This document shows positions 42,751-53,264 of a stretch of 64,000 bases of DNA, piece by piece. Position 1 is the first letter of the stretch. Every line of letters begins with the position of its first letter. Under the pieces are notes generated by a model, which was not told where the DNA came from, searched no databases, and was given only the letters and a program-made list of their open reading frames with translations. Made by a program: the position numbers and the translations under genes. The stretch is from Nonomuraea deserti (GTDB taxonomy: Bacteria > Actinomycetota > Actinomycetes > Streptosporangiales > Streptosporangiaceae): positions 25,323 through 89,322 of the forward strand of contig NZ_SMKO01000017.1 in the NCBI RefSeq assembly GCF_004348685.1, in the 5' to 3' direction.

Positions 42751-43833
42751 ATGACGTCCACGATCGTCTGGGGCACCGGCAACGTCGGCCGCGCTGCCAT
42801 CCGGGCCGTCGAGGCCCACCCGACGCTCAAGCTCGCGGCCGTGCTCGTCCACGACCCCGCCAAGATCGGCCGCGACGCGGGCGACCTCGCCGGGCTCGGC
42901 CACGACCTGGGCGTCCCGGCGACCGGCGACATCGGCGCCGTGCTGGCGGCCCGCCCCAGGGCCGTGGTGTACGCGGCCTCCGGCGACCTCCGTCCCGACG
43001 ACGCCCTGGCCGACATCGTCAAGGCAGTCCGGGCCGGCGCCGTGGTCGTCACCCCGTCCCTGTACGCCCTCTACGACCAGCGCAACGCCCCGCCGGAGCT
43101 GCGCGAGCCCGTGCTGGCCGCCATCGCCGGCGGAGGAGGCTCGCTGTTCGTCTCCGGCGTGGACCCCGGCTGGGGCAACGACGTGCTGCCGCTGCTCCTC
43201 AGCGGTCTCGCCACCACCGTCGACGTGATTCGCTGCCAGGAGATCTTCGACTACTCCACCTACGACCAGCCCGACGCCGTCCGCCACCTGGTCGGCATGG
43301 GCCATCCCCTGGACTACGAGCCGCCGATGATCGCGCCCACCGTGCCCGCCATGGTGTGGGGCGGCCAGGTACGGCTCATGGCCAGGGCGCTCGGCGTCGA
43401 GCTCGACGAGATCCGCGAGACCCTGGACCGCCGCCTCCTAGACACCACGGTGACCACCACGTCCATGGGCGACTTCGAGGCGGGCACCCAGGGGGCGGTC
43501 CGTTTCGAGGTGCAGGGCGTCGTCGACGGCGTGCCCCGCATCGTGGTCGAGCACGTCACCCGCATCCACCCCTCGTGCGCGCCGGACTGGCCGGTCGCGC
43601 CCGACGGCGTCGGGGCGCACCGCGTGATCATCGAAGGCCGCCCGCGCATCGAGGTCACGGTCGAGGCCACCGACGAGGACGGCAACCGCTCCGCCGGCGG
43701 CAACGCCACCGCGGCCGGCCGGCTGGTGGGCGCCATCGACTGGCTCGTGGCCGCGGAACCCGGCCTCTACGACGCGCTCGACGTGCCGCTGCGGCCCGCC
43801 CCCGCCGGCAAGCTGGGAAGGAGACGGCCTTGA
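42751..43833 (+). CDS. NAD(P)-dependent reductase, dihydrodipicolinate reductase/diaminopentanoate dehydrogenase-like
   Basis: This 360-aa protein has an N-terminal Rossmann motif (IVWGTGNVGRAAIRAVEAHP), LGVPATGDIGAVLAARP, AGAVVVTPSLYALYD and SGVDPGWGNDVLPLLLSGLA. Similar actinobacterial proteins are called DapB-like or amine dehydrogenase-like; the true substrate is unclear. It is coupled by a TTGA overlap to an AhpD-like gene, which suggests a joint redox or catabolic role. Confidence 0.78.
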   Translation: MTSTIVWGTGNVGRAAIRAVEAHPTLKLAAVLVHDPAKIGRDAGDLAGLGHDLGVPATGDIGAVLAARPRAVVYAASGDLRPDDALADIVKAVRAGAVVVTPSLYALYDQRNAPPELREPVLAAIAGGGGSLFVSGVDPGWGNDVLPLLLSGLATTVDVIRCQEIFDYSTYDQPDAVRHLVGMGHPLDYEPPMIAPTVPAMVWGGQVRLMARALGVELDEIRETLDRRLLDTTVTTTSMGDFEAGTQGAVRFEVQGVVDGVPRIVVEHVTRIHPSCAPDWPVAPDGVGAHRVIIEGRPRIEVTVEATDEDGNRSAGGNATAAGRLVGAIDWLVAAEPGLYDALDVPLRPAPAGKLGRRRP

Positions 43834-44330
43834 AGATCGACATTCCGGAGGGTAAGGACGCCATCGAGTACGTGTGGGGCGAGATGGTACCCGGCATCGG
43901 GATGGCCGCCACGAAGTTCTCCCTGGCGGTCTACGCCCACACGACGCTCGGGCTGCGCGAGTTCGAGGCCGCGCGGCTGCGGATCGCGCAGATCAACGGG
44001 TGCGCCTTCTGCCTCGACTGGCGGACGGAACGGGACGGGGAGCAGGTCGAGGAGTCGTTCGCCGACGCGGTCAGCGAGTGGCGCACCACCGGCGCCTTCG
44101 ACGACCGCACCCGGCTGGCCGCCGAGTACGCCGAGCGCTACGCCCTCGACCACCACGGCCTCGACGACGCGTTCTGGACGCGGATGACGGCGCACTACAG
44201 CCAGCTGGAGATCGTGGAGCTGACCATGTGCCTGGGCTCCTGGCTGGCGTTCGGCCGCCTCAACCACGTCCTCGGGCTCGACACCGTGTGCGCCCTGCCC
44301 AGCGGCCGCACACCCGCCCCCGGCCGGTAG
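43830..44330 (+). CDS. Carboxymuconolactone decarboxylase/AhpD-like protein
   Basis: This 166-aa protein has the AhpD redox motif NGCAFCLDWRTERDG (CxxC) and a helical bundle (DRTRLAAEYAERYALDHHGL). Such proteins act as peroxidases or gamma-carboxymuconolactone decarboxylase-like enzymes. TTG 43830 overlaps the previous stop (TTGA) and follows GGAAGGAG, so translation is coupled to the reductase-like gene. Confidence 0.85.
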   Translation: MKIDIPEGKDAIEYVWGEMVPGIGMAATKFSLAVYAHTTLGLREFEAARLRIAQINGCAFCLDWRTERDGEQVEESFADAVSEWRTTGAFDDRTRLAAEYAERYALDHHGLDDAFWTRMTAHYSQLEIVELTMCLGSWLAFGRLNHVLGLDTVCALPSGRTPAPGR

Positions 44331-44369
44331 CCCGGACCGCCCTCCTCTCGCCCTCTCGCAGCGCATCTC

Positions 44370-44446
44370 ACCACGCGACACCCGCACGACCGCCCTCGTT
44401 CACGCGCACCGCACAAACCACGCGACACCCGCACGACCGCCCTCGT
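44370..44446. repeat. Two 30-bp direct repeats
   Basis: An identical 30-bp sequence beginning ACCACGCGACACCCGCACGA occurs at 44370-44399 and 44417-44446, 17 bp apart. It lies between the AhpD-like gene and the structured element at 44491. With only two copies it is not a CRISPR array; it may be a regulatory or insertion-related duplication. Confidence 0.8.
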
Positions 44447-44490
44447 CGCACCCACGCGAGCCCCGCATCCCCCCACCACAACGAGGAACC

Positions 44491-46450
<1,960 letters not shown>

Positions 46451-46459
46451 CCGCGACCG

Positions 46460-46549
46460 TCAGGCTCGCCGGCGGGCGACGAACACGTACTCGCGGTTGT
46501 CCTCGGTGAACGGCTCGTCCCGCGTCGTCGCCACGCGCCCATGATCGCA
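46460..46549 (-). pseudogene. C-terminal remnant of a SAM-dependent methyltransferase
   Basis: On the minus strand an open frame ends DHGRV then ATTRDEPFTEDNREYVFVAR, RRA and stop, which matches the end of many class I methyltransferases. No start or catalytic part exists upstream. It lies in the gap after the cholesterol oxidase, so it is probably the surviving tail of an interrupted gene. Confidence 0.55.
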
Positions 46550-46621
46550 TCGCTTCCCGCGCGGCGCCGGGACGGTGGAGACTCTAGGCCGGCACGGTTC
46601 GAGGGCTCAGGAGGACACCAG

Positions 46622-47293
46622 GTGGCCGAGCAAGAAGTGTGGGACCCCTTCGGGACGTTGCGTCGCGCGTTGTGGATCGGGGGCGGACAGTGGGCGGGCA
46701 AGTCGACCGTGGCCCGGCTCCTGGCCGCGTGGTACGGCGTCACCGCCTACCACTACGACTACCACGACGCCCGCGGCCACAATGATCGCCGGATCGCCCG
46801 GCGCGTCGCCTCCTGCGAGCCCGTCACCGAACCCGACCCTGACGCCGAGTGGGTCCGGGCCACTCCCGAGGACATGGCCGCCGCGACCCTGGCCGGATTT
46901 CCTGACCGGTTCGCCTGGGCGCTGGACGACCTGCGCGGGCTCGTTTCCGGGCACCCCATCATCGCCGAAGGCTGGGGGCTCCGCCCCGAACTCGTCTCGC
47001 CCCTCCTCGACTCTCCACGCCGCATGATCGTCATGGTGCCCGCGCCGGAGTTCCGCCGGCACCAGATACGTACGCTGCCCAGGGCCGGCGCGCTCGGCCA
47101 TGCCGTCAGCGACCCGGCCCGCGCGCAGGCCAACCGCCTGGCTCGGGACCAGCTGGTCGCGGAGGACGCCGTCCGCGGCGCCCGCCGGTTCGGCATCCGC
47201 GTGCTCGAGGTCGACGGTTCCCATGACGCCGACGCGATCGCGGAAATCGTCGCCGAGCATTTCGGCCCGTACCTTCCCAAGAAAAGCCACTGA
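46622..47293 (+). CDS. P-loop NTPase, small kinase-like
   Basis: This 223-aa protein has Walker A at residues 21-28 (GGQWAGKS), and a second conserved region PIIAEGWGLRPELVSPLL and MIVMVPAPEFRRHQIRTLPR. It resembles shikimate/nucleoside kinase-like proteins that phosphorylate small molecules or RNA ends. GTG 46622 follows AGGAGG by 7 nt. It is separated by 176 bp from the next operon. Substrate is unknown. Confidence 0.75.
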   Translation: MAEQEVWDPFGTLRRALWIGGGQWAGKSTVARLLAAWYGVTAYHYDYHDARGHNDRRIARRVASCEPVTEPDPDAEWVRATPEDMAAATLAGFPDRFAWALDDLRGLVSGHPIIAEGWGLRPELVSPLLDSPRRMIVMVPAPEFRRHQIRTLPRAGALGHAVSDPARAQANRLARDQLVAEDAVRGARRFGIRVLEVDGSHDADAIAEIVAEHFGPYLPKKSH

Positions 47294-47295
47294 CG

Positions 47296-47309
47296 TAACA
47301 CAAGTGTTA
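47296..47309. promoter_or_regulatory. Palindrome upstream of the four-gene operon
   Basis: TAACAC and GTGTTA arms are separated by AA. It lies 160 bp before the DUF4365 gene. It could be an operator for that operon or the end structure of the previous gene. Confidence 0.35.
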
Positions 47310-47469
47310 TGCCGTACCAGCTGCTGCCATTCTTCGTAATGGCCGGAAATCAGTCATAAAGGGGGAGTTATCGCGCAGCACTGAAGGCGAAAACCCGCTC
47401 CGCCGAAGGGCTCGGTAGATACTCTTTGACCCGCGCGGCATTGGGTGGGGCGGTGGCGAGGGAGCCTGC

Positions 47470-47967
47470 ATGCTTGACCAGCGGAATCATCAGGGCAAGT
47501 TCGCCGAGGACTACGTGCGCGCCCTCGCCTCCGCCGCGGGGCTGCTCGTCTACAAGGACGACCTCGACCACGACGGGATAGACCTCGGCTTCCGCTATCC
47601 GGGCAGGTCCGGGCACATCGCGTCGCCCGCGATCGAAGTGCAGGTCAAGTCGTGGTCAGCGCCGGCGCACAAGGGGCCTGACCTGCACTTTCCCGGCCTG
47701 AACGAGGTGCAGTACAACAAGCTCGTCGCGGGCCCGTTCCTCGTTCCGCGCTACCTGTTCGTCGTCGTGGTCCCGCGCGAGCGCGACCGTTACGCCCGGG
47801 TGGAGACCGAAGGTCTGACGCTCAGCCGGCTCTGTTACTACCGAGGGTTCGAGGGCGAGCAGGCCATCGCCTCCCCGAGCGCCAGACGGCACGCGCCCGT
47901 CCGGGTGCCGCTGGGCAACGTCCTCACCGTGCGCGCCCTGCGCGAGCTCGTCGGCGCTCCCGCGTGA
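47470..47967 (+). CDS. DUF4365 protein, PD-(D/E)xK nuclease-like
   Basis: The protein has 165 aa. Residues E13 (GKFAEDYVRALA), D38 (DHDGIDLGFRY), E56 and Q58-x-K60 (AIEVQVKSW) form the DUF4365 restriction-nuclease-like active site. DUF4365 domains occur as effectors in defence loci. GAGGGAG is 6 nt before the ATG. It is the first gene of a four-gene coupled operon; its stop overlaps the next start (GTGA). Nuclease activity is inferred. Confidence 0.8.
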   Translation: MLDQRNHQGKFAEDYVRALASAAGLLVYKDDLDHDGIDLGFRYPGRSGHIASPAIEVQVKSWSAPAHKGPDLHFPGLNEVQYNKLVAGPFLVPRYLFVVVVPRERDRYARVETEGLTLSRLCYYRGFEGEQAIASPSARRHAPVRVPLGNVLTVRALRELVGAPA

Positions 47968-49064
47968 CCACGCCCCTGTCGGTCGCCGACATCAGCAGCT
48001 ATCTCGCCATGACCGGCTGGTCCCGCCAGCCGGGCGACTGGCGGGGCGCCGCCGTCTGGGTGCACGAGGGCGATCACGAGATCCTGGTGCCCGGCACGGA
48101 CGACCTCGGCGACGGGCCCCGGCGGGTCAGGGAGATCCTCACCCTGCTGGCGCGGCTGGAAGGCCGCTCCCGCGAGGACATCGCCTCCGACATCGGCGCG
48201 CCCATGGCCGACGTGCAGTGGTACAGAGCCTCCATCGTCCCGGTGGACGGGCAGTTCAGGCTGCTCGACGCGGTCACGGCGCTCACCAGCGCGCAGGCCG
48301 CCCTCGGCGCGGCGGCGCGCGCCGCGCTCACCGGCCCTCGCCCGGTGTACGACGGCGTGGCGCCCAAGCAGGTGCGCGACCTGCTCGACCGCGTCTGGAT
48401 CGGGCCCATCGTGGCCTCGGGCGACCTCCTCACGGTCCGCGTCCCGCTGGAACGTGCCACACCGGGAGAGCCGCCACTGGCCCGCCGTACCCTGATCCTT
48501 CTCCAGCGCGCGGCGGCGCTCCTGCTCGAAGCCGGCGCCGAGGTGCACAGGACCGGCGACATCAGCACCTTCGACGGCCTCGTGCGGCACGGCGTGTCGG
48601 CCGAGCTCTGCCAGGCGCTCGCGCGCTTCGCCGGTTCCGACCCCGGCACCCGGTTCGAGGTCGGCTTCCGCTGGGCGCGGGCGCTCCCCTCCGACGTGCC
48701 CGCGCGCCGGCTGGTCTTCGACGCCGAGACGGGACGGTTGTTACGCCGCGTCGCGCACCGGCTGCGCCGCCTCCACAGCGACAGCGCCTCGGTCACCGGC
48801 CTCATCGCCATGCTCGTGGACATCGGCGGCGAGGACCGGTTCCGCGTACAGGTCCGCGGCGACGTGGCGATCGGCGGCGCCGAGTCGCGCGGCTCGATCT
48901 GGGTGCGGCTGCCCGACGAGGCGGCCTACGACGTGGCCGTCGAGGCGCACCGGAGCAGGGCTCCCGTGCGCGCTCGCGGCACGCTCAGGGAGGTTTCCGG
49001 CCGCCGCGAGCTGACGGCCACCACGTTCGGCACAGTGACGGACCATCGATCCGAGGAGACCTGA
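47964..49064 (+). CDS. Unknown protein of the four-gene operon
   Basis: This 366-aa soluble protein begins with DISSYLAMTGWSRQPGDWRG, then AVWVHEGDHEILVPGTDDLG and ILTLLARLEGRSREDI. The middle has KQVRDLLDRVWIGPIVASGD and FEVGFRWARALPSDVPARRL. There is no signal peptide, membrane helix or known catalytic motif. The N-terminal pattern recurs, to my recollection, in uncharacterised proteins next to HerA-type ATPases. The GTG start overlaps the DUF4365 stop. Function is unknown. Confidence 0.75.
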   Translation: MTTPLSVADISSYLAMTGWSRQPGDWRGAAVWVHEGDHEILVPGTDDLGDGPRRVREILTLLARLEGRSREDIASDIGAPMADVQWYRASIVPVDGQFRLLDAVTALTSAQAALGAAARAALTGPRPVYDGVAPKQVRDLLDRVWIGPIVASGDLLTVRVPLERATPGEPPLARRTLILLQRAAALLLEAGAEVHRTGDISTFDGLVRHGVSAELCQALARFAGSDPGTRFEVGFRWARALPSDVPARRLVFDAETGRLLRRVAHRLRRLHSDSASVTGLIAMLVDIGGEDRFRVQVRGDVAIGGAESRGSIWVRLPDEAAYDVAVEAHRSRAPVRARGTLREVSGRRELTATTFGTVTDHRSEET

Positions 49065-49066
49065 CC

Positions 49067-49765
49067 ATGGAGAACAGCACGTTCGGAGCCCGGGAGCGGG
49101 CCCTGCTGCTCGGCCTGATGACACTCGGCGGATCGGCGTCCAACCCCGCGCTCCGCGACCAGGTCGGCGCCGCGCTCGACGGCAGGTTCCGGCTCCGGAT
49201 GAACACGCTCGGCCTCGTCACCAGTGACAGGCAGGGCAGGGCGTACCACCACACGCTCACCGACAAGGGCTGGGCCTGGTGCGTGAGCGAGCTCGCGGGC
49301 ACCGCCCCCGACCGCGGAGGGTCGCTCGGCCGCACCCTCTACGGCGTCCTCGGCCTGATCAAGGGCTATCTCGACGCGGCCGATCTGAGTCTGGCCGACT
49401 TCGTCGTCACGGCCCGGTCGGACGACGCCGCTGCCGGCGACGCCGGCCTCGCCGGTACGGCGGACGGCGCCGGCCTCGCGGGGACGGCCAGGCCGGACGT
49501 CGCCGGCCTCGCGGGGACGATCCGGGAGGCGTACTGGCTGCTGGCGCGCGAACCCCAGGACTGGGTGCTCCTGACCCGGCTGCGCCCGCTGCTCGGCGAC
49601 GCGCCCGCCGACGAGGTCGACGACGCCCTGAGGCGGATGGAGCTCCTCCCGGACGTGCATCTCGTGCCGGAGGCCGACCAGAAGACGCTGACCGACGACG
49701 ACAGGAAGGCGGCCGTGCTCGTGAACGGAGTGAGCAAGCACCTTCTCGCGATCGAGGCCCGGTGA
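49067..49765 (+). CDS. Unknown winged-helix-like protein of the four-gene operon
   Basis: This 232-aa protein has an N-terminal ~75 residues (LLLGLMTLGGSASNPALRDQ, RMNTLGLVTSDRQGRAYHHT) that look like a winged helix. The middle has three repeats of AGLAGT (DNA ~49440-49520), an internal duplication. The C-terminus (REAYWLLAREPQDWVLLTRL) is helical, with acidic DDALRRME. It starts 2 bp after the previous stop. A sensor or regulator role is possible. Confidence 0.7.
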   Translation: MENSTFGARERALLLGLMTLGGSASNPALRDQVGAALDGRFRLRMNTLGLVTSDRQGRAYHHTLTDKGWAWCVSELAGTAPDRGGSLGRTLYGVLGLIKGYLDAADLSLADFVVTARSDDAAAGDAGLAGTADGAGLAGTARPDVAGLAGTIREAYWLLAREPQDWVLLTRLRPLLGDAPADEVDDALRRMELLPDVHLVPEADQKTLTDDDRKAAVLVNGVSKHLLAIEAR

Positions 49766-52700
49766 ACGAGCAGGAGGAACGCGCCCTGCGGGCCGTCTCC
49801 AGGGTGCTCGACTGGGCGACGACCGCCGAGCACGCCTGGAACCCGCCGCCCTTCCACGTCGACGGCATGCATCCGCGAGCCGAGCGGCTGATCCTCGACG
49901 GCATCGACGAGGCGTCGCTCGCCTCCCGTACGAGCCCGCTCGGAGTCGTGATCCAGGGCGAGGGCGGCGCGGGCAAGACCCACCTCCTCGGCTGGGTCAG
50001 GGGCCGGATCGCCCAGGCCGGCGGCTACTTCTTCCTGGTGGACTTCAGCGCCGGAGAGGACTTCTGGCGTCAGACCACGAGCGCGATGGTCGAGGACCTG
50101 GGCCGCTCCCCCCAGGGCCCCGGCTCCCCCGTCCAGGCGCTGGTGGCGCTGCGGGCCCTCGCCTCCCTCGCGGGTTGCGGCGACCGGATCGAGACGGCGA
50201 TCGGGCGCGGCACGGGCCTGACCCGTGAGGACCTCGACGCCCTGGTGGACGGCCTGCTGGCCAGGGATCGGCGGCTGCTGCGGTGCCGCGACACCATCCG
50301 GGCCCTCGCCCTCTACGCCACCGCGTCCGGCCATGCCCTCGACGTCGCCCACGATCACCTGACGTCGACGGAGGAGGCCGAGGAGGGTGATCGCCAGGCG
50401 TGGGGGATGGGCAAGGGGATCAAGACCCATCACGACATCGCCGTCGAGCTGTCGACGATCCTCGCGCTGACCGGCCCCAGCGTCATCGCGGTGGACCAGA
50501 TCGACGCGATACTCGGACACTCCAGGCCGGTCGCCGGCACAGACGCCGGCGCAGAACCGCGTAAGGACGTCCTCGACGAGATCGCGGCCGGCCTCATGGC
50601 CCTGCGCCACGCCACCCAGCGCTCGCTCTGCCTGGTCGCCTGCCTCCCCTCGTCCTGGCACCTGATCAAGGAGCGGGCCATCGGGACGGTGCAGGACAGG
50701 TTCAGGACGTCGCTGATCCTCACCACGCTCGCGAGCTCCGACATCGCCCGCGCCCTGGTCGAACGGCGCTTCGCCGTGGCCTTCGCGGACGCGGGCTGCA
50801 CGCCGCCCGACCCGCTGTGGCCGATCGCGCCGGCCGCGTTCGCGACCGCGCCGGGTCTCACGCCGAGGACCCTGCTCCGGCGCATCAGCGCGCACGTCGA
50901 GACGTGCCGGGTGGAGGGCGAGGTCACCCCGCTGGAGCGCTTCGACCAGGACCACCCGGCTCCGTCCTCCCCCGGGGACCACCCGGGCCGGCCGCTCACC
51001 GGAGACGCCGCGGACCGGCCGCTCGGCGACGGTCACCCGGTCCCGCCCGTCGCCGGTGCCGCCCCCGCCGTGTCCGAGACGGACCTCGCGCGGCTCGACG
51101 CCCGCTTCGCCGGCCTGCGCGAGCAGGCCGAGACCTCGGACGCGTACGATCCCGACCACGAGGACGAACTCGCTCCCCCGCTGCTCGCCGCCGGACTCAA
51201 CGCGTGGATCACGGAGCAGGGCGAGTCCGGGCGCGCCTTCTCCGTCGACCCGCCGCCCGGCCGCAGGCCGAACCTCCACGCTCGGCTGCGGCAGGAGCTC
51301 GACCCCGACTCGGAGGAGCAGCGGCACTGGACGTTCCGGATGATCGGGGCGCCGCATCCGATCGCTGCGCTCAAGCGGCTGAACGACGGCATCAAGGCGT
51401 CGGGGATCGGCCCGGAGACGCCCGACCGGTGTTTCGTCGTGCTGCGCAACCAGGCGTGGTCGGACGGTCCCGCGACCCAGGCCAGGGTGACTCACCTCAA
51501 GGACTGCGGCGGAAAGGCGCTCACGCTGCGCGGCGACGACCTGCGCGTGTTCGACGCGCTGCGCCGGATGGCGGCCGACCGGGATCCGGAGTTCGACGCG
51601 TGGTTGCGGGCTCGGCGTCCGGCGAGCGGCACCGAACTCCTCAGCGGCCTGCTCGGGACCCCGAGCACACCGAGCACACCGAGCACACCTAGCACACCGA
51701 GCACGCCGAGCACATCGAGCACGCCGAGAGGCGGGCGCGTTGCCGTCATTCCGGTCGGCAGGCGGTTCGACACGGGCGCGGACCTGGAGGTGAAGCTGGC
51801 CGCGCTGGCCCGCCACACCGCCGTCTTCGCGGGCTCCGGGTCGGGCAAGACCGTGTTCCTGCGGCGGCTCGTGGAGGAGTGCGCGTTGCACGGGGTGTCC
51901 TCGATCGTGCTCGACTCCAACAACGACCTCGCCAGGCTGGGCGATCCCTGGCCCGCGGAGCCGCCCGGGTGGGGCCCCGGCGACGCGGGCAAGGCGGCCC
52001 GCTACTTCGCCGAGACCGAGGTCGTGGTCTGGACTCCTGGGCGCTCCCGCGGGCGCCCGCTGACCTTCCAGCCGCTGCCCGATTTCGCGGCCGTGCTCGA
52101 CGACCGGGACGAGCTGGACTCCGCGCTCGGCCTGGCCGTCGCGGCGCTGGCGCACCGGGCGAACGCCCACGGAGCGAGCGCCAAGGCGCACAAGGGCAAG
52201 GCCGTGCTCCGCCAGGCGCTGGAGCACTTCGCGCGCTCGGGCGGCGGCGACTTCACCGCGTTCCTGGGCATGCTCGCCGATCTGCCGCTGGAGGTCAGCC
52301 AGATCGACCGGGCGGACCAGATAGCCGCCGAGCTGGGGCAGCTCCTGACCGCCGCGACGATCAACGACCCGCTCTTCGCCGGCAACGGCGAGCCGGCCGA
52401 CCCCGAGCAGCTGCTGACCCCGTCGGCGGGCAAGCGGGCCCGCGTGTCGGTCATCAGCTTCATCGGGCTCGACGAGGACGCGAGGCCCGGGTTCGTCAGC
52501 CAGCTCCAGATGGCCCTGTTCTCCTGGATCAAGCGGAACCCGGCCCGCGGCCGCCCGCTGAACGGCCTGTACGTGATGGACGAGGCGCAGGCCCTGGTGC
52601 CCGCCACGCCCAGGACCGAGGCGCTGGCCAGCACGCTTACCCTCGCGTCGCAGGCCCGCAAGTACGGCCTCGGCCTCGTCTTCGCCACCCAGGCGCCGCG

Positions 52701-52962
52701 CGGCCTGCACAACCAGATCGCCGGCAACGCCACCACCCAGTTCATCGGCAGGATGAACAGCCCCACGCAGATCTCCGTGGTCCAGACGCTGGCCCGGGCC
52801 CGCGGCGGCCGGGCCGACCGGGTCGGGCGGCTGGAGGTCGGGCAGTTCTACACCGCGAGCGACGGCATCCCCGAGACGCTGGTCCGCACCCCGCAGTGCC
52901 TGAGTCACCACCCCGCCGATCCGCTCACCGAACAGGAGATCATGCGGCGCGCCTCCGCCTGA
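49762..52962 (+). CDS. Fused AAA-type and HerA/FtsK-type ATPase
   Basis: The protein has 1066 aa. N-terminal ATPase: Walker A GEGGAGKTH (66-74), Walker B VIAVDQIDAIL (~241). A spacer region (~385-630) includes QRHWTFRMIGAPHPIAALKR. A Thr-Pro-Ser linker (~634-654) is encoded by 9-bp repeats. C-terminal HerA/FtsK-like motor: Walker A GSGSGKT (691-697), Walker B YVMDEAQAL (~937-945) and an arginine-rich RGGRADRVGRLEVGQFY segment. The two motors in one chain suggest a DNA-sensing and translocating machine. The GTG start overlaps the previous stop. Confidence 0.85.
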   Translation: MNEQEERALRAVSRVLDWATTAEHAWNPPPFHVDGMHPRAERLILDGIDEASLASRTSPLGVVIQGEGGAGKTHLLGWVRGRIAQAGGYFFLVDFSAGEDFWRQTTSAMVEDLGRSPQGPGSPVQALVALRALASLAGCGDRIETAIGRGTGLTREDLDALVDGLLARDRRLLRCRDTIRALALYATASGHALDVAHDHLTSTEEAEEGDRQAWGMGKGIKTHHDIAVELSTILALTGPSVIAVDQIDAILGHSRPVAGTDAGAEPRKDVLDEIAAGLMALRHATQRSLCLVACLPSSWHLIKERAIGTVQDRFRTSLILTTLASSDIARALVERRFAVAFADAGCTPPDPLWPIAPAAFATAPGLTPRTLLRRISAHVETCRVEGEVTPLERFDQDHPAPSSPGDHPGRPLTGDAADRPLGDGHPVPPVAGAAPAVSETDLARLDARFAGLREQAETSDAYDPDHEDELAPPLLAAGLNAWITEQGESGRAFSVDPPPGRRPNLHARLRQELDPDSEEQRHWTFRMIGAPHPIAALKRLNDGIKASGIGPETPDRCFVVLRNQAWSDGPATQARVTHLKDCGGKALTLRGDDLRVFDALRRMAADRDPEFDAWLRARRPASGTELLSGLLGTPSTPSTPSTPSTPSTPSTSSTPRGGRVAVIPVGRRFDTGADLEVKLAALARHTAVFAGSGSGKTVFLRRLVEECALHGVSSIVLDSNNDLARLGDPWPAEPPGWGPGDAGKAARYFAETEVVVWTPGRSRGRPLTFQPLPDFAAVLDDRDELDSALGLAVAALAHRANAHGASAKAHKGKAVLRQALEHFARSGGGDFTAFLGMLADLPLEVSQIDRADQIAAELGQLLTAATINDPLFAGNGEPADPEQLLTPSAGKRARVSVISFIGLDEDARPGFVSQLQMALFSWIKRNPARGRPLNGLYVMDEAQALVPATPRTEALASTLTLASQARKYGLGLVFATQAPRGLHNQIAGNATTQFIGRMNSPTQISVVQTLARARGGRADRVGRLEVGQFYTASDGIPETLVRTPQCLSHHPADPLTEQEIMRRASA
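51661..51723 (+). repeat. 9-bp tandem repeat coding a Thr-Pro-Ser linker
   Basis: Seven consecutive copies of a unit near CCGAGCACA, with single-base variants, encode repeated Thr-Pro-Ser between the two ATPase halves. Copy number is likely variable between strains. Confidence 0.85.
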
Positions 52963-53060
52963 GAGAAGGGCGGCGCAGGCGTTCGGACGGCTCCCCGGGC
53001 CGCGCAGAACGGCGGCCTTTACGTAGTGAATTCGCCGTCAAGCATCCCTGAAATTGCCGG

Positions 53061-53084
53061 ATATGTCATGGAATATGACGATAT
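53061..53084. promoter_or_regulatory. Palindromic operator-like site before the Arg/Trp small ORF
   Basis: ATATGTCAT and ATGACgATAT form near-symmetric arms with a one-base bulge around GGAAT. It lies 50 bp upstream of the ribosome site. No regulator adjoins it. Confidence 0.4.
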
Positions 53085-53132
53085 GGGTGCTAGCGTCCGA
53101 ATTGAGGAAATGGGATCAACGGGGGAGGAACA

Positions 53133-53264
53133 ATGACGTTCGACTTCCAGCACGGAGGAGGCTGCGGCCGTCGTCGCCGCTGGCGTCGCCGTCGCTGCCG
53201 TCGTAGGCGCTGGTGGGGCGGCTGGGGCGGCCCCTGGTGGGGCGACGACTGGGACTGGTGGTAA
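53133..53264 (+). CDS. Arg/Trp-rich 43-aa small protein
   Basis: It begins MTFDFQHGGGC. Three Arg blocks (13-16, 18-21, 23-26) follow, punctuated by W17 and C22. It ends in a Gly/Trp region with WWGGWGGPWWGDDWDWW. In total it has 12 Arg and 9 Trp in 43 residues, and two Cys. GGGGGAGG stands ~5 nt before ATG. Arg/Trp-rich peptides are typically membrane-active or nucleic-acid-binding, but this is not a family I recognise. It could be a toxin, a bacteriocin-like precursor or a signal peptide. No processing gene adjoins. Confidence 0.6.
   Translation: MTFDFQHGGGCGRRRRWRRRRCRRRRWWGGWGGPWWGDDWDWW

Noticed and set aside
49366..52911. Very long minus-strand open frame opposite the ATPase operon
   Set aside because: It is an artefact of GC-rich codon use on the coding strand; Arg/Pro/Gly-rich with no domain.
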